64,000 nucleotides of DNA from Amylibacter sp. GTDB lineage: Bacteria > Pseudomonadota > Alphaproteobacteria > Rhodobacterales > Rhodobacteraceae. The stretch spans positions 62,001 through 126,000 of the forward strand of contig JAJFHZ010000006.1 in assembly GCA_021775355.1 (NCBI GenBank), written 5' to 3'. The position numbers were made by a program, and so were the translations under genes. The notes below the pieces were generated by a model. The model was given only the letters and a program-made list of their open reading frames with translations. It ran no database searches and was not told the origin of the DNA. The stretch's first letter is position 1, and each line of letters begins with the position of its first letter. This document shows, in pieces, positions 27,597 to 37,064 of this stretch.

Positions 27597-27666
27597 CGCG
27601 GGTTACGGCCTTATCAGTTGTGCTATCTGACCCTTTTTATCGGGTACCAATTGCCCCCTACCAGCC

Positions 27667-29073
27667 TCAGGCCCGTCGGGCAAGCTTTCCTTGGGTCGCA
27701 AGCCCGATTAGCCCTGCGGCAAAACCTACGGTCAAAACCGTGATACTGATATACAATAGCTGATCGTATTTATGCGGCCCGTCAAAGAACATCTTCACCA
27801 ATTCCGTACCGCGATACATGTATGCCGCCGCCGCCAGGATCGCCGTGATATAAGCCACCAGAAATGACCAAAGCGGAACCACGCGGTTAAACACAAACGC
27901 CAGTATCAACACAGGGGTCAGGAACATTGACGCCGTACCCGAAACGGCTACCGCATCAAACAGGGTCTTGTTGCCCCAAAGCGTCAACAGGGCACCCGCT
28001 GCCATAAACCCGAACATCGCGATGCGCCCGCACATAACCGTGCGCGATGCCATCTTGAATTCGTCAATCACCAAACGTGCGGCAGACGCCAACGCACTGT
28101 CCAGCGTCGACATCGCTGACACCAACAAAGAAGCTGCAATCAGAAAATACACTGTCGGCCCGAACATCACCTGCCATGTCCCCAGCAACTGGTTTTCATA
28201 AGACGCCCCGATGATGCCCGCTTGAATACCGAACATACCGAAACCAAAAATGCACAGGGCTGACAACCAAAACGCATGTAGAAAGCTTTTGCGTGTTGTC
28301 GTCGCATCGGCAATGAAACCCCGATCCATCATTACGGGATCATGGGCAGGGTACGAAAACACCTGCAACATAGCCACGGCCACCAATATCCAACCGGGTC
28401 GGCTGGCTTGATCATGTACGCCCTCAGCTGTGAATATGGCCCCCAAAGAGAAGTTTTCGCCAGAGATCATCACGCCAAATGATAGCATAAATACAACTAA
28501 AAATACGATCATTTGCATAACATCCGTGCGTAAACTAGCACGAAGCCCACCTAATGCCGAATAAACTAGGCCGATTAACGCAAGTGCTACAATTGCCCCT
28601 GCCTTGGCCCACACCAGATCGGGGAAGGCCGCCGAAAAAATCAAACCGACGACAATAAGATTGGCAAAGACCTCGGACAACAACCGTAGGGCCACGACGA
28701 TATTATAGGCCACATGACCTACCCGCCCAAAGTTTTCCCCCAGCCAGTCTTGCACGGATCGCGCCCCGCGCCTGCGCATTTGACCGACAATATACATGCC
28801 CGTCAGAAAGCTTAGATAATAACACGTGTAGGCCAACGTTCCTGCAAAGCCGTAGAAGTATCCCAAGATAGCCGCGTTCATCAAAGATCGCGCAAAAATC
28901 CATGTAGTGACTTGGCTTAACACCAGCATCCAAAGACTTGGTTGCACACCGACCCGTGATGCCCCATCAAAAAAACCCGCGACTGATACCTTGCGCGGTG
29001 AAATCACCAGGCTGACAATCGCTACAAGCCCTACAAAATAAACCAAAGCCATAGGGCTTGCCAGAAAAGTCAT
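27667..29073 (-). CDS. Sodium:solute symporter (SSS family)
   Basis: A 468-residue protein with about thirteen helices. GGLRASLRTDVMQMIVF matches the SSS signature around helices 5-6, and LVSAMSTLDSALASAARLV resembles the second sodium-binding region. Substrate unknown. I prefer ATG 29073 because GGGAG lies 8 nt upstream; an in-frame ATG at 29094 has a poor site. It sits between an SDR gene (91 bp upstream) and the ABC ATPase gene (70 bp downstream), all on the minus strand, possibly one operon. Confidence 0.88.
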   Translation of the reverse strand: MTFLASPMALVYFVGLVAIVSLVISPRKVSVAGFFDGASRVGVQPSLWMLVLSQVTTWIFARSLMNAAILGYFYGFAGTLAYTCYYLSFLTGMYIVGQMRRRGARSVQDWLGENFGRVGHVAYNIVVALRLLSEVFANLIVVGLIFSAAFPDLVWAKAGAIVALALIGLVYSALGGLRASLRTDVMQMIVFLVVFMLSFGVMISGENFSLGAIFTAEGVHDQASRPGWILVAVAMLQVFSYPAHDPVMMDRGFIADATTTRKSFLHAFWLSALCIFGFGMFGIQAGIIGASYENQLLGTWQVMFGPTVYFLIAASLLVSAMSTLDSALASAARLVIDEFKMASRTVMCGRIAMFGFMAAGALLTLWGNKTLFDAVAVSGTASMFLTPVLILAFVFNRVVPLWSFLVAYITAILAAAAYMYRGTELVKMFFDGPHKYDQLLYISITVLTVGFAAGLIGLATQGKLARRA

Positions 29074-29163
29074 CACGTAATCTCCCAATTGCATTTACAT
29101 CTGCATACACGGGCCAAACCAAAAGCAAAAGTAATTACAAATAACTGACAAAAACGTGACCTG

Positions 29164-29940
29164 CTACATCGTAGATACGGTCGCACCGCCATCCAGCAGT
29201 ACATTCTGCCCGATCATGTAACCCACATGCTGTGAACACATGAAAGCGCATGTCGCACCGAACTCGGATGCCGTGCCATAACGCCCGGCAGGAATCGTTG
29301 CGCAACGCTCTGCCTTGACCTCTTCCATACTCAGGTTCTTGGCTTTCGCATTGCCACTATCAAGTGAAACCGCCCTGTCTGTCGCGTGAATGCCCGGCAA
29401 CAGATTGTTGATCGCTACTCCGTGTTTGGCCACATCGCGCGATGTACCCGCGACATAACCTGTCAGGCCGGTACGCGCCGTATTTGACAGTCCCAAAATT
29501 CCGATCGGTCCTTTGACGGACTGTGACGTGATATTCACCACGCGCCCCCAACCCTGTTCGATCATGCCCGGCAGCACCGCTTTCATCAATGCAATCGGTG
29601 TCAACATGTTGGCATCCATCGCTTTGATAAAATCTTCGCGTTCCCAGTCAGACCAATGGCCGGGGGGCGGTCCGCCTGCGTTTGTCACCAATATATCCAC
29701 ATGGCCCGCCGCATCCAGAACCGCCGTACGGCCCGCATCCGTGGTGATGTCACAGGCGACAGCAGTTACATCCACACCATATGTGCGCAATTTTTCCGCC
29801 GCTTCATCCAACGGCCCCTTGGTACGTGCGCAAATTACCAAATTTACCCCCGCTTTGGCCAAGCCTTCTGCACAACCAAGGCCCAAACCCTTGCTTGCTG
29901 CACAAACAATCGCGGTTTTCCCTTTTATTCCCAAATCCAT
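29164..29940 (-). CDS. SDR-family protein with altered catalytic residues
   Basis: A 258-residue Rossmann protein with the SDR glycine motif ASKGLGLGCAEGLA, VTNAGGPPPGHW and the segment IINN-like INNLLPG near the end. Aligned to FabG, the catalytic YxxxK is SNTAR: Tyr is Ser and Lys is Arg, while the preceding Ser (NITSQS) remains. This agrees with the BKR-like SDR subgroup known to lack a perfect catalytic tetrad, so classical dehydrogenase activity is doubtful. ATG 29940 has AAGGGA upstream and puts the dinucleotide motif at the usual place. The role is unknown; it is upstream of the symporter gene. Confidence 0.85.
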   Translation of the reverse strand: MDLGIKGKTAIVCAASKGLGLGCAEGLAKAGVNLVICARTKGPLDEAAEKLRTYGVDVTAVACDITTDAGRTAVLDAAGHVDILVTNAGGPPPGHWSDWEREDFIKAMDANMLTPIALMKAVLPGMIEQGWGRVVNITSQSVKGPIGILGLSNTARTGLTGYVAGTSRDVAKHGVAINNLLPGIHATDRAVSLDSGNAKAKNLSMEEVKAERCATIPAGRYGTASEFGATCAFMCSQHVGYMIGQNVLLDGGATVSTM

Positions 29941-30042
29941 CACATCGATTCCCTTTTGTTTTTCCAGAACAATAGCGATTTTACCCATGAGATAAAGCAA
30001 TGCATAGGGTACATAATCCCCGTACATCCAACCCTTACAAAC

Positions 30043-30071
30043 TTGACACCCAAAACGCGACTACAGTTAAC
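30043..30071 (+). promoter_or_regulatory. Candidate prfC promoter
   Basis: A perfect TTGACA -35 is followed after 17 bp by GTTAAC as a weak -10, in the 234-bp gap between the divergent SDR and prfC genes. It would give a leader of about 95 nt that contains the dyad at 30103-30130. The weak -10 keeps confidence low. Confidence 0.35.
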
Positions 30072-30102
30072 ACCTTCCAGTCCAACAAATGTCATACACT
30101 TG

Positions 30103-30130
30103 GTGCACGTGCTGTGTACGCCCCGTGCAC
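30103..30130 (+). promoter_or_regulatory. Dyad in the prfC leader
   Basis: GTGCACG and CGTGCAC are perfect 7-bp inverted arms, each containing the palindrome GTGCAC, separated by 14 nt. The dyad lies 45 nt upstream of the prfC ATG. It could be a two-site operator or a leader hairpin. It is GC-rich but has no T run, so it is not an intrinsic terminator. Confidence 0.35.
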
Positions 30131-30174
30131 ATGCTTTCTTGCCCTTTCCCCAATCCTTACCTATAGGTGCGCAT

Positions 30175-31782
30175 ATGTTGGATCACACTTCAAATCAGCC
30201 CGTTTTGCCGCCCGAAATTGATCGGCGGCGCACATTCGCCATCATCAGCCACCCTGATGCTGGCAAGACTACCTTGACCGAAAAATTCTTGCTATATGGT
30301 GGCGCTATTCAGATGGCTGGCCAAGTGCGCGCCAAGGGTGAAGCACGCCGAACACGATCCGACTTCATGCAGATGGAAAAGGATCGCGGCATTTCCGTTT
30401 CCGCCTCTGCCATGTCGTTTGAATTCAAAGACTTCTGGTTCAATCTGGTCGATACCCCCGGTCACTCTGATTTCTCCGAAGACACATACCGGACACTGAC
30501 TGCGGTAGATGCCGCCGTGATGGTCATTGACGGTGCTAAAGGCGTTGAAAGCCAGACACAAAAACTGTTTGAAGTATGTCGTATGCGCGACATGCCGATC
30601 TTGACATTCTGTAACAAAATGGATCGTGAAAGCCGAGATACCTTTGATATTATTGACGAAATTCAGGAAAATCTGGCGATAGACGTCACCCCCGCAAGCT
30701 GGCCCATCGGCATCGGGCGTGATTTCATCGGTTGTTATGACATGCTGAACGACCGTCTGGAACTGATGGACCGTGCTGACCGTAATGTGATTTCCGAAAG
30801 CATTCAGATCGACGGGTTGGATGATCCTAAACTGGCTGAACATGTACCTGCCGAACTGCTGGAAAAGCTGCTGGAAGAAGTCGAAATGGCCCGTGAACTG
30901 CTGCCTGCACTGGATGAGAAAGCCATGCTGGACGGCACCATGACACCGATCTGGTTTGGCTCTGCCATCAACAGTTTCGGGGTACAGGAACTAATGAACG
31001 GCATCGGTGATTTCGGCCCGAAACCGCAAGTACGCCCGGCCGTTGAACGCCAAATCTCACCTGATGAAAAAAAGGTCACGGGCTTTGTTTTCAAGGTTCA
31101 AGCCAACATGGATCCCAAACACCGCGATCGCATCGCATTCGTACGTTTATGTTCGGGCCACTTCAAACGTGGCATGAAACTGACCCATGTCCGCACCAAA
31201 AAACCCATGGCCATCGCATCGCCTATGCTGTTTTTAGCCTCTGATCGCGAACTGGCGGAAGAGGCTTGGGCGGGTGACATTATCGGCATCCCGAACCACG
31301 GCCAATTGCGCATCGGTGACGCGCTGACCGAAGGTGAAATGCTTCATTTCGCAGGCATCCCGTCTTTTGCGCCCGAATTGCTGCAATCGGTGCGCGCCAC
31401 CGACCCGATGAAGTCAAAACATCTGGACAAGGCCCTGAACCAGTTCGCCGAAGAAGGTGCAGCCAAACTGTTCAAACCGATGATCGGTTCAGGCTGGATA
31501 GTCGGTGTTGTGGGTGCATTGCAATTCGATGTGCTGGCATCACGAATAGAGCTGGAATACGGTATACCCGTACGGTTTGAACCGACGCAATTCACCTCTG
31601 CCCGTTGGATATCCGGCCCTATGGATAAGGTGGACAGCTTCATCAACACCAACAAAGGTCATATGGCAACAGATCACGATGGTGACCCCGTTTATATGAC
31701 CCGATTACAATGGGATATAGACCGCGTGGAACGTGATTTTCCAGAGTTGAAGCTGGCTGCCACGAAGGATGTTATGGTTTAG
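30175..31782 (+). CDS. prfC: Peptide chain release factor 3
   Basis: RF3 is the GTPase that recycles RF1/RF2 after termination. The 535-residue protein has G1 SHPDAGKTTLTEK, G3 DTPGHSDFSEDTYRTL and G4 NKMDRE, followed by domains II and III as in EF-G-like factors; the GGAIQMAGQV stretch after G1 is RF3-specific. ATG 30175 gives a standard RF3 length; a much longer open frame upstream is not needed. The stop codon overlaps the stop of a convergent membrane-protein gene by 4 bp. Confidence 0.97.
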   Translation: MLDHTSNQPVLPPEIDRRRTFAIISHPDAGKTTLTEKFLLYGGAIQMAGQVRAKGEARRTRSDFMQMEKDRGISVSASAMSFEFKDFWFNLVDTPGHSDFSEDTYRTLTAVDAAVMVIDGAKGVESQTQKLFEVCRMRDMPILTFCNKMDRESRDTFDIIDEIQENLAIDVTPASWPIGIGRDFIGCYDMLNDRLELMDRADRNVISESIQIDGLDDPKLAEHVPAELLEKLLEEVEMARELLPALDEKAMLDGTMTPIWFGSAINSFGVQELMNGIGDFGPKPQVRPAVERQISPDEKKVTGFVFKVQANMDPKHRDRIAFVRLCSGHFKRGMKLTHVRTKKPMAIASPMLFLASDRELAEEAWAGDIIGIPNHGQLRIGDALTEGEMLHFAGIPSFAPELLQSVRATDPMKSKHLDKALNQFAEEGAAKLFKPMIGSGWIVGVVGALQFDVLASRIELEYGIPVRFEPTQFTSARWISGPMDKVDSFINTNKGHMATDHDGDPVYMTRLQWDIDRVERDFPELKLAATKDVMV

Positions 31783-32171
31783 GATGCAACCTTGCGATCA
31801 CCCTTAAGCCAATCCCTACTGTCTTTCAGATCAAAACAGATCGAAATGAAATCAACCGCAAAAAGTACCATCAGGTAGTCGGCGAATATTGAATTCGCCT
31901 TAATATCGATTGCCAGAAGCACCAAAAGCGGGATCCATAGAACCACATGTGACAAAGCCATCGCTTTGGAAAATCCGCGTTCCACAAACATCAAAACCGC
32001 GTTTGGCAACATGCCACCGATCGCCAGAATGGGTATCAAAAAACTGCTGGGTTCAGTGATCAACACAATGGTTGCCGTATTTACAGGTACTAGGATCAGA
32101 CCAACCCAGAATTGCACCCAAAGTGGCAATGACCGAAAACTGCACCAAATATCAAGTAAAATAGATTTCAT
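31779..32171 (-). CDS. Unknown four-helix membrane protein
   Basis: A 130-residue protein I do not recognise. It has about four hydrophobic helices (about residues 17-38, 43-62, 70-90, 92-112) and an acidic then basic C terminus (DLKDSRDWLKGDRKVAS). There is no signal peptide or catalytic motif. It converges on prfC with a 4-bp stop overlap and is divergent from the DEAD-box gene. The coding frame is supported by membrane-protein composition and by filling the gap exactly; it may be a small accessory or lineage-specific protein. Confidence 0.7.
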   Translation of the reverse strand: MKSILLDIWCSFRSLPLWVQFWVGLILVPVNTATIVLITEPSSFLIPILAIGGMLPNAVLMFVERGFSKAMALSHVVLWIPLLVLLAIDIKANSIFADYLMVLFAVDFISICFDLKDSRDWLKGDRKVAS

Positions 32172-32313
32172 AATTAATTCCTCGAATTTACTTCTATCTT
32201 AGGCAAGATTTCGCAAAACAAAAGAGCGGATTTATGCGTAAATACATCATGTTTGGGTGTATATATTGTAGCTACATTGACTTCTTGGTGAATTCCGATA
32301 AAGGGTAGCGCAC

Positions 32314-33849
32314 ATGAACGACAGCACTTCGGCTGTCAGGCCGCGATTGAACACTGCGGCATCAACAAACGCCGCTAACAACGCGAGATATATGACAAAA
32401 TTTACCGATCTGGATCTTAATCCCAAAGTACTAAAAGCCGTCAATGACGTCGGTTATGAAACCCCAACCCCCATTCAGGCTGCCGCCATTCCATTTGCCT
32501 TGCAAGGTCGCGATGTGCTTGGCATCGCTCAAACGGGTACAGGCAAAACCGCAAGCTTTACATTGCCGATGGTCCATAAACTGGCGCGAGGACGCGCACG
32601 TGCGCGGATGCCGCGATCACTGGTTTTATGCCCGACACGCGAATTGGCCGCACAAGTGGCGGAAAATTTCGAACTATATGCGAAATACTGCAAACTGGAC
32701 ATGGCTCTATTAATCGGAGGTGTATCGTTCAAAGATCAAGACAAACTGATTGATCGCGGCGTCGATGTTTTGATCGCAACCCCCGGCCGTCTGCTGGACC
32801 ATTTCGAGCGCGGCAAACTGTTGTTGACCGGCATTGAGATTATGGTGGTCGATGAAGCCGACCGTATGCTTGATATGGGATTTATCCCCGATATCGAGCG
32901 TATTTTCAAGCTAACCCCATTCACCCGCCAAACCCTGTTTTTCTCGGCGACAATGGCCCCTGAAATCACACGGATTACACAAGAGTTTCTGTCGAACCCA
33001 GAGCGTGTGGAAGTGGCCCGTCAGGCGACGGCATCGGAAACCATTGAACAGAAAGTCGTGTGTTTCAAGGCGCCTAATCGTAAAGTGGAAGCCAAGGCTA
33101 AACGCGATATGTTGCGCAAGATCATATCGGACGAAGGTGACAAGCTGACCAATGCAATCATCTTTTGCAATCGCAAGGTTGATGTAGACATCCTATTGAA
33201 ATCCATGAAAAAACACGGCGCTTCTGTAGGTGCAATTCACGGCGATCTAGATCAACGTTACCGCATGGAAGTGCTGAACGGGTTCAAAAATAACGATATC
33301 ACTTTGCTGGTTGCATCTGATGTAGCGGCACGCGGGCTGGACATCCCGAATGTAAGCCATGTGTTCAATTATGATGTTCCGATCCATTCCGAGGATTACA
33401 TCCACCGTATTGGCCGCACAGGTCGCGCGGGGCGCGAAGGGAAAGCCTTTACATTATGCTTGCCGCACGAAGAAAAATATCTGGATCAGATCGAAAAATT
33501 GCTGAAAGGCAAAATTCCACGGGTTGAAACTGAAGCCCCTGCACCAACAGAAACCCGCAGCCGACCCGTATCAAAATCAAAAAAACTGGATACGCCCAAG
33601 GCGGATGCAAAATCCAAACCTAAAAACGAAAAGCCAAAGGCGGTTGAAGAAAAACAACCGGCCCCGAAAACCCGTAACCAACGCCCACAAAAAGGTAGCG
33701 GACGTCAGCAAGGCAATCAAAACCGCGTTGTTGGTTTGGGCGATCATGTGCCTGCATTTATGCTACGCGACATTCGCACAACAATTGCACCAAAAGCAGA
33801 AGAACCTGCTGTGGAAAAAACTAACTCTGACGATGAGAATGCAGCTTAG
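32314..33849 (+). CDS. RhlE-like DEAD-box RNA helicase
   Basis: A 511-residue helicase with motif I AQTGTGKTASF, II VDEADRMLDMGF, SAT motif III and motif VI HRIGRTGRAGR, then a basic, disordered tail of about 130 residues rich in Lys, Pro and Glu that probably binds RNA. It would unwind structured RNA in ribosome assembly, decay or cold adaptation. AAGGG lies 8 nt before ATG 32314; an internal ATG at 32392 (MTKFTDLDLNPK) is where the conserved part begins and is a plausible alternative. The 142-bp upstream gap holds only a 24-codon ORF (32234-32308). Confidence 0.93.
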   Translation: MNDSTSAVRPRLNTAASTNAANNARYMTKFTDLDLNPKVLKAVNDVGYETPTPIQAAAIPFALQGRDVLGIAQTGTGKTASFTLPMVHKLARGRARARMPRSLVLCPTRELAAQVAENFELYAKYCKLDMALLIGGVSFKDQDKLIDRGVDVLIATPGRLLDHFERGKLLLTGIEIMVVDEADRMLDMGFIPDIERIFKLTPFTRQTLFFSATMAPEITRITQEFLSNPERVEVARQATASETIEQKVVCFKAPNRKVEAKAKRDMLRKIISDEGDKLTNAIIFCNRKVDVDILLKSMKKHGASVGAIHGDLDQRYRMEVLNGFKNNDITLLVASDVAARGLDIPNVSHVFNYDVPIHSEDYIHRIGRTGRAGREGKAFTLCLPHEEKYLDQIEKLLKGKIPRVETEAPAPTETRSRPVSKSKKLDTPKADAKSKPKNEKPKAVEEKQPAPKTRNQRPQKGSGRQQGNQNRVVGLGDHVPAFMLRDIRTTIAPKAEEPAVEKTNSDDENAA

Positions 33850-33862
33850 GGCCATTGGCCCT
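33848..33862. terminator. Small hairpin between DEAD-box and rnj genes
   Basis: AGGGCC-ATT-GGCCCT is a perfect 6-bp stem with a 3-nt loop between two convergent stop codons, 19 bp apart. It could act as a weak two-way transcription barrier. There is no long T run on either side. Confidence 0.35.
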
Positions 33863-33867
33863 TAGCT

Positions 33868-35538
33868 TTAATCCGCCACCAATCTGTTTATCATCACTTG
33901 TGAAATCGGTTTTTTACCCACCGCTTCCCGACAAACGCGGTTCACGATGCGGGTGACGAGGCGTTCAACTTCGTCGTCTGAATTCAATAACTTAGCTTTC
34001 GCCGACTGTAATTCCTTTTCGACACCCAGCTCAATCAACTCATTCAGGCCGGTTTGGGTGCCAAGCGTATCGGGCAGACCCATAGCTTCGGCCCAAACCC
34101 CAATCACCTCATTTTCTTCGATGATGATAGACAATGCCACAACACCGCGTGTGGCCATGCGGATACGTTCCAGTACCACACCATCAAAGGCGCCAATCAA
34201 TTGTTTTCCGTCCAGATACAGACGGCTGGTTTCAATGTGTTCAAGCACTTTGGGTTTCTTGCCCGTCAGATCAATCATCGCACCATTAGGCGCAATAATA
34301 CTGGCAATACCTTTGCTTTCCGCCAATTCCATATGTTCACGCAAATGTCGATGTTCACCGTGCATCGGGATCAGTATTTCGGGCTTGAATATATCATGCA
34401 CCTCTTCCAGATCAGGACGGTTGGCATGGCCTGATACGTGATAAAGTCCTGATGTGTCATCTATGACTTTCACACCCATTTCCGAAAAGCTATTCACAAT
34501 GCGGCCCACGGAAACTTCATTGCCTGGGATGGTTTTCGATGAAAACAAAAACGTATCGCCCTCTTGCATCGTCAGACCCAGATATTTACCGCGTGCCAGT
34601 TGACCCGAGGCGGCGCGGCTTTCGCCCTGTGAACCCGTCACAATCAGCATCAGGTTTTCGCGCGGCACACTTTGGGCATCTTCCAGTTCGATCAAAGGTG
34701 GGAAATCGCCCAACACTTCTGTGCTATGGGCGTAGCCCATCATCCTTTGCATCGAACGGCCAAGCACGCAAACCGAACGGCCTGCATCCACACCCGCCTG
34801 CGCCAGCGTTTTCAACCGCGCCACGTTGGACGCGAATGTTGTCGCAACCATCATGCCGGACGCATCCGAGATTAGTTTGGTGATATTTGCATTCAGTGTT
34901 GATTCAGAACGCCCTGATTCTGGTGAAAACACGTTTGTGCTGTCACAAACCAAAACCTTGATGCCACCTTTTGCCACTTCAGCAAATAAAGCAGGGTCGT
35001 AAGCTTCGCCCACAATCGGGTCCTTATCCAGTTTGAAGTCGCCCGTATGAACGATACGGCCTGCGGGTGTGTCAATAATCAGGCCCGCGGCTTCCGGGAT
35101 AGAGTGGGCCAAAGGCAGATAGCTGACCTTGAACGGTCCCGCTTCTACTTGGGTCGGATAGGCATCCACCACTTGCACCACCCACGGGTCCTGACCCCGA
35201 TCTTCCATCTTCGCGCGCGCAACGGCGGCGGTAAACGGGCGGGCGTAAACAGGCACAGCCAATTTCGGGTACAGCAGGCCCAAAGCACCGATGTGGTCTT
35301 CGTGGGCATGGGTGATAAAGATTGCGTCAAGACGGTCAAGACGTGCTTCGATATAGGCGGGATCAGCCATGATCAGATCAACACCTGGGGTCCCGTCCAT
35401 CGCAGGAAAGGTCACACCCAGATCGACCATGATAAAGCGTTCTTTGCCCACAGGCCCGTAGCCGTAAAGATACATATTCATGCCGATCTCACCCGCACCG
35501 CCAAGGGGCAGGAAGATCAATTTATTTTGGCTGCTCAT
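33868..35538 (-). CDS. rnj: Ribonuclease J
   Basis: A 556-residue metallo-beta-lactamase/beta-CASP nuclease with HAHEDHIGAL (zinc ligands), HTGDFKLD, a beta-CASP insert and the closing HVSGHANRPDL and PMHGEHRHL. RNase J has 5'-3' exonuclease and endonuclease activity and is a main RNA-decay enzyme in alphaproteobacteria. It is the last gene of the operon nuoA...nuoN-birA-coaX-rnj; its ATG overlaps the coaX stop by one base (TAATG). Length is typical. Confidence 0.96.
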   Translation of the reverse strand: MSSQNKLIFLPLGGAGEIGMNMYLYGYGPVGKERFIMVDLGVTFPAMDGTPGVDLIMADPAYIEARLDRLDAIFITHAHEDHIGALGLLYPKLAVPVYARPFTAAVARAKMEDRGQDPWVVQVVDAYPTQVEAGPFKVSYLPLAHSIPEAAGLIIDTPAGRIVHTGDFKLDKDPIVGEAYDPALFAEVAKGGIKVLVCDSTNVFSPESGRSESTLNANITKLISDASGMMVATTFASNVARLKTLAQAGVDAGRSVCVLGRSMQRMMGYAHSTEVLGDFPPLIELEDAQSVPRENLMLIVTGSQGESRAASGQLARGKYLGLTMQEGDTFLFSSKTIPGNEVSVGRIVNSFSEMGVKVIDDTSGLYHVSGHANRPDLEEVHDIFKPEILIPMHGEHRHLREHMELAESKGIASIIAPNGAMIDLTGKKPKVLEHIETSRLYLDGKQLIGAFDGVVLERIRMATRGVVALSIIIEENEVIGVWAEAMGLPDTLGTQTGLNELIELGVEKELQSAKAKLLNSDDEVERLVTRIVNRVCREAVGKKPISQVMINRLVAD

Positions 35539-36308
35539 TAAGTGCTCCGATTTTGGGCTTCGATCAACACAAGCCCATGCAAGGTCAGATCATTATCTAT
35601 AATATTAAATAGGCCTGTGCCGCGTTCAAACAAGGTTGCCAACCCACCTGTGCCAATGACTTTCATATCTGTGCCATGTTCATCACGGATTCTGGCACAA
35701 ATGCCTTCGATCAGACCGATATAACCCCAGAAAACACCTGATTGCATACAGGCCACCGTATTGGTACCGATAATTTTATCGGGTTGTGTCACATCGATAT
35801 GCGGCAAAGCGGCAGCAGCTTCGTGCAGGGCCTTGATGGACAGGTTCACACCCGGCGCAATCACACCACCGATATAAGCACCATCGTGATCGACGACATC
35901 AAATGTGGTGGCAGTACCGAAATCGACCACAATCAGGTTGCCGCCATAACGGTTATAAGCCCCAACCGTATTGACCAAACGATCGGCACCCACATGGGTC
36001 CCTTCATCCACGCGTACATCCACACCCAGAACACATTCGGATTTTCCAACAACAACAGGTCGACAGTTGAAATAACGATCTGATAAAACGCGCAGATTAA
36101 AGACGACCTGTGGTACCACGGATGATATGATGACACGGTCTATTTTTGTTTTCAAACCTTGTAATTGCATCAAATTCATCAGCCAGACATAATATTCATC
36201 CGCTGTGCGGTTATGCGCAGTTTCACATCGCCACTCCGCCAGAAACTCCTTACCGTCATGCGCCGCGAAAACTGTATTTGTATTGCCTACGTCAACTGTC
36301 AAAAGCAT
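35538..36308 (-). CDS. coaX: Type III pantothenate kinase
   Basis: A 256-residue ASKHA-fold kinase for the first step of CoA synthesis. It opens MLLTVDVGNTNTVFA (phosphate 1 loop with catalytic Asp) and contains HVGADRLVNTVGAY and DFGTATTFDVV plus GVIAPG, the CoaX signatures. GAAGG precedes the ATG. It sits between birA and rnj as in other alphaproteobacteria. With panB at the left of the window it belongs to the CoA pathway, although the two are not cotranscribed. Confidence 0.96.
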   Translation of the reverse strand: MLLTVDVGNTNTVFAAHDGKEFLAEWRCETAHNRTADEYYVWLMNLMQLQGLKTKIDRVIISSVVPQVVFNLRVLSDRYFNCRPVVVGKSECVLGVDVRVDEGTHVGADRLVNTVGAYNRYGGNLIVVDFGTATTFDVVDHDGAYIGGVIAPGVNLSIKALHEAAAALPHIDVTQPDKIIGTNTVACMQSGVFWGYIGLIEGICARIRDEHGTDMKVIGTGGLATLFERGTGLFNIIDNDLTLHGLVLIEAQNRST

Positions 36309-36311
36309 GGT

Positions 36312-37064
36312 TTAACCTTCACCAAAGAATATTTCGGCTGCAGTGATCTGGCGCAACCCTTTGGCTGTATGTAGTACAAGTGCGCCCGTGTCGTCTACCG
36401 TTTCAAACCGTCCATGAATTTCCTCTGACACTGTTCGCGCGGTAATATCTTCGCCCAACTTCACCGCACTGGCCAACCAATCGCGGCGAATGGCAGCAAA
36501 ACCGCCCTGCTGAAATTGTGTCAAACGCATATCATATGCACAGGCAAGTGACGTAAGGAATGCTTCGGATGTAACCACTAGCCCCGCATCCCCGGCAAGC
36601 GATTTTGGCGGTACCGCACCGGATTCCAGCGCGCTGACGCTGGGCGCGTGGGCCAAATTGACACCGATACCTATACATAAATGACTTGGACCTGAACCCG
36701 CTGTTTCCAAAAGGATACCAGCCACTTTGCCACCCTTTAGCAATACATCATTGGGCCATTTCAGGGTGAAATCATCAGGCAAACCGCCCACCGCAATAAA
36801 TGCATCGCGCAAAGCCAAGGCGGCTGTGAAGCTTTGCAAAGCTGCTTTGTTTAACGGCATATTCAGGGGCTGCAACAGGGTTGCAGCAAAATTTCCAGCC
36901 TCGGTTGACCAAATCCGCCCTCGCCTGCCAATGCCTGCAGTTTGCGCGTGGGCCAAAATCCAACAAGGCCCGAGGGCGGTATTCAGCCTGCGTCGGGCCT
37001 CGGTGTTTGTACTGTCGATCACATCGAAAACGACCCGATCATAGCCGTCAGGCCAATGTGCCAT
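36312..37064 (-). CDS. birA: Biotin-[acetyl-CoA-carboxylase] ligase
   Basis: A 250-residue biotin protein ligase with DSTNTEARRR, the biotinyl-AMP loop GRRGRIW and KWPNDVLLKGGKVAGILLE, followed by a C-terminal SH3-like domain. There is no N-terminal winged helix, so it is a ligase only and not a repressor of biotin genes. The ATG overlaps the nuoN stop by one base, making it part of the respiratory operon. Confidence 0.96.
   Translation of the reverse strand: MAHWPDGYDRVVFDVIDSTNTEARRRLNTALGPCWILAHAQTAGIGRRGRIWSTEAGNFAATLLQPLNMPLNKAALQSFTAALALRDAFIAVGGLPDDFTLKWPNDVLLKGGKVAGILLETAGSGPSHLCIGIGVNLAHAPSVSALESGAVPPKSLAGDAGLVVTSEAFLTSLACAYDMRLTQFQQGGFAAIRRDWLASAVKLGEDITARTVSEEIHGRFETVDDTGALVLHTAKGLRQITAAEIFFGEG

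Noticed and set aside
32247..32444. 65-codon minus-strand ORF across the DEAD-box gene start
   Set aside because: It overlaps the helicase start and leader, has no ribosome binding site and no recognisable protein features.
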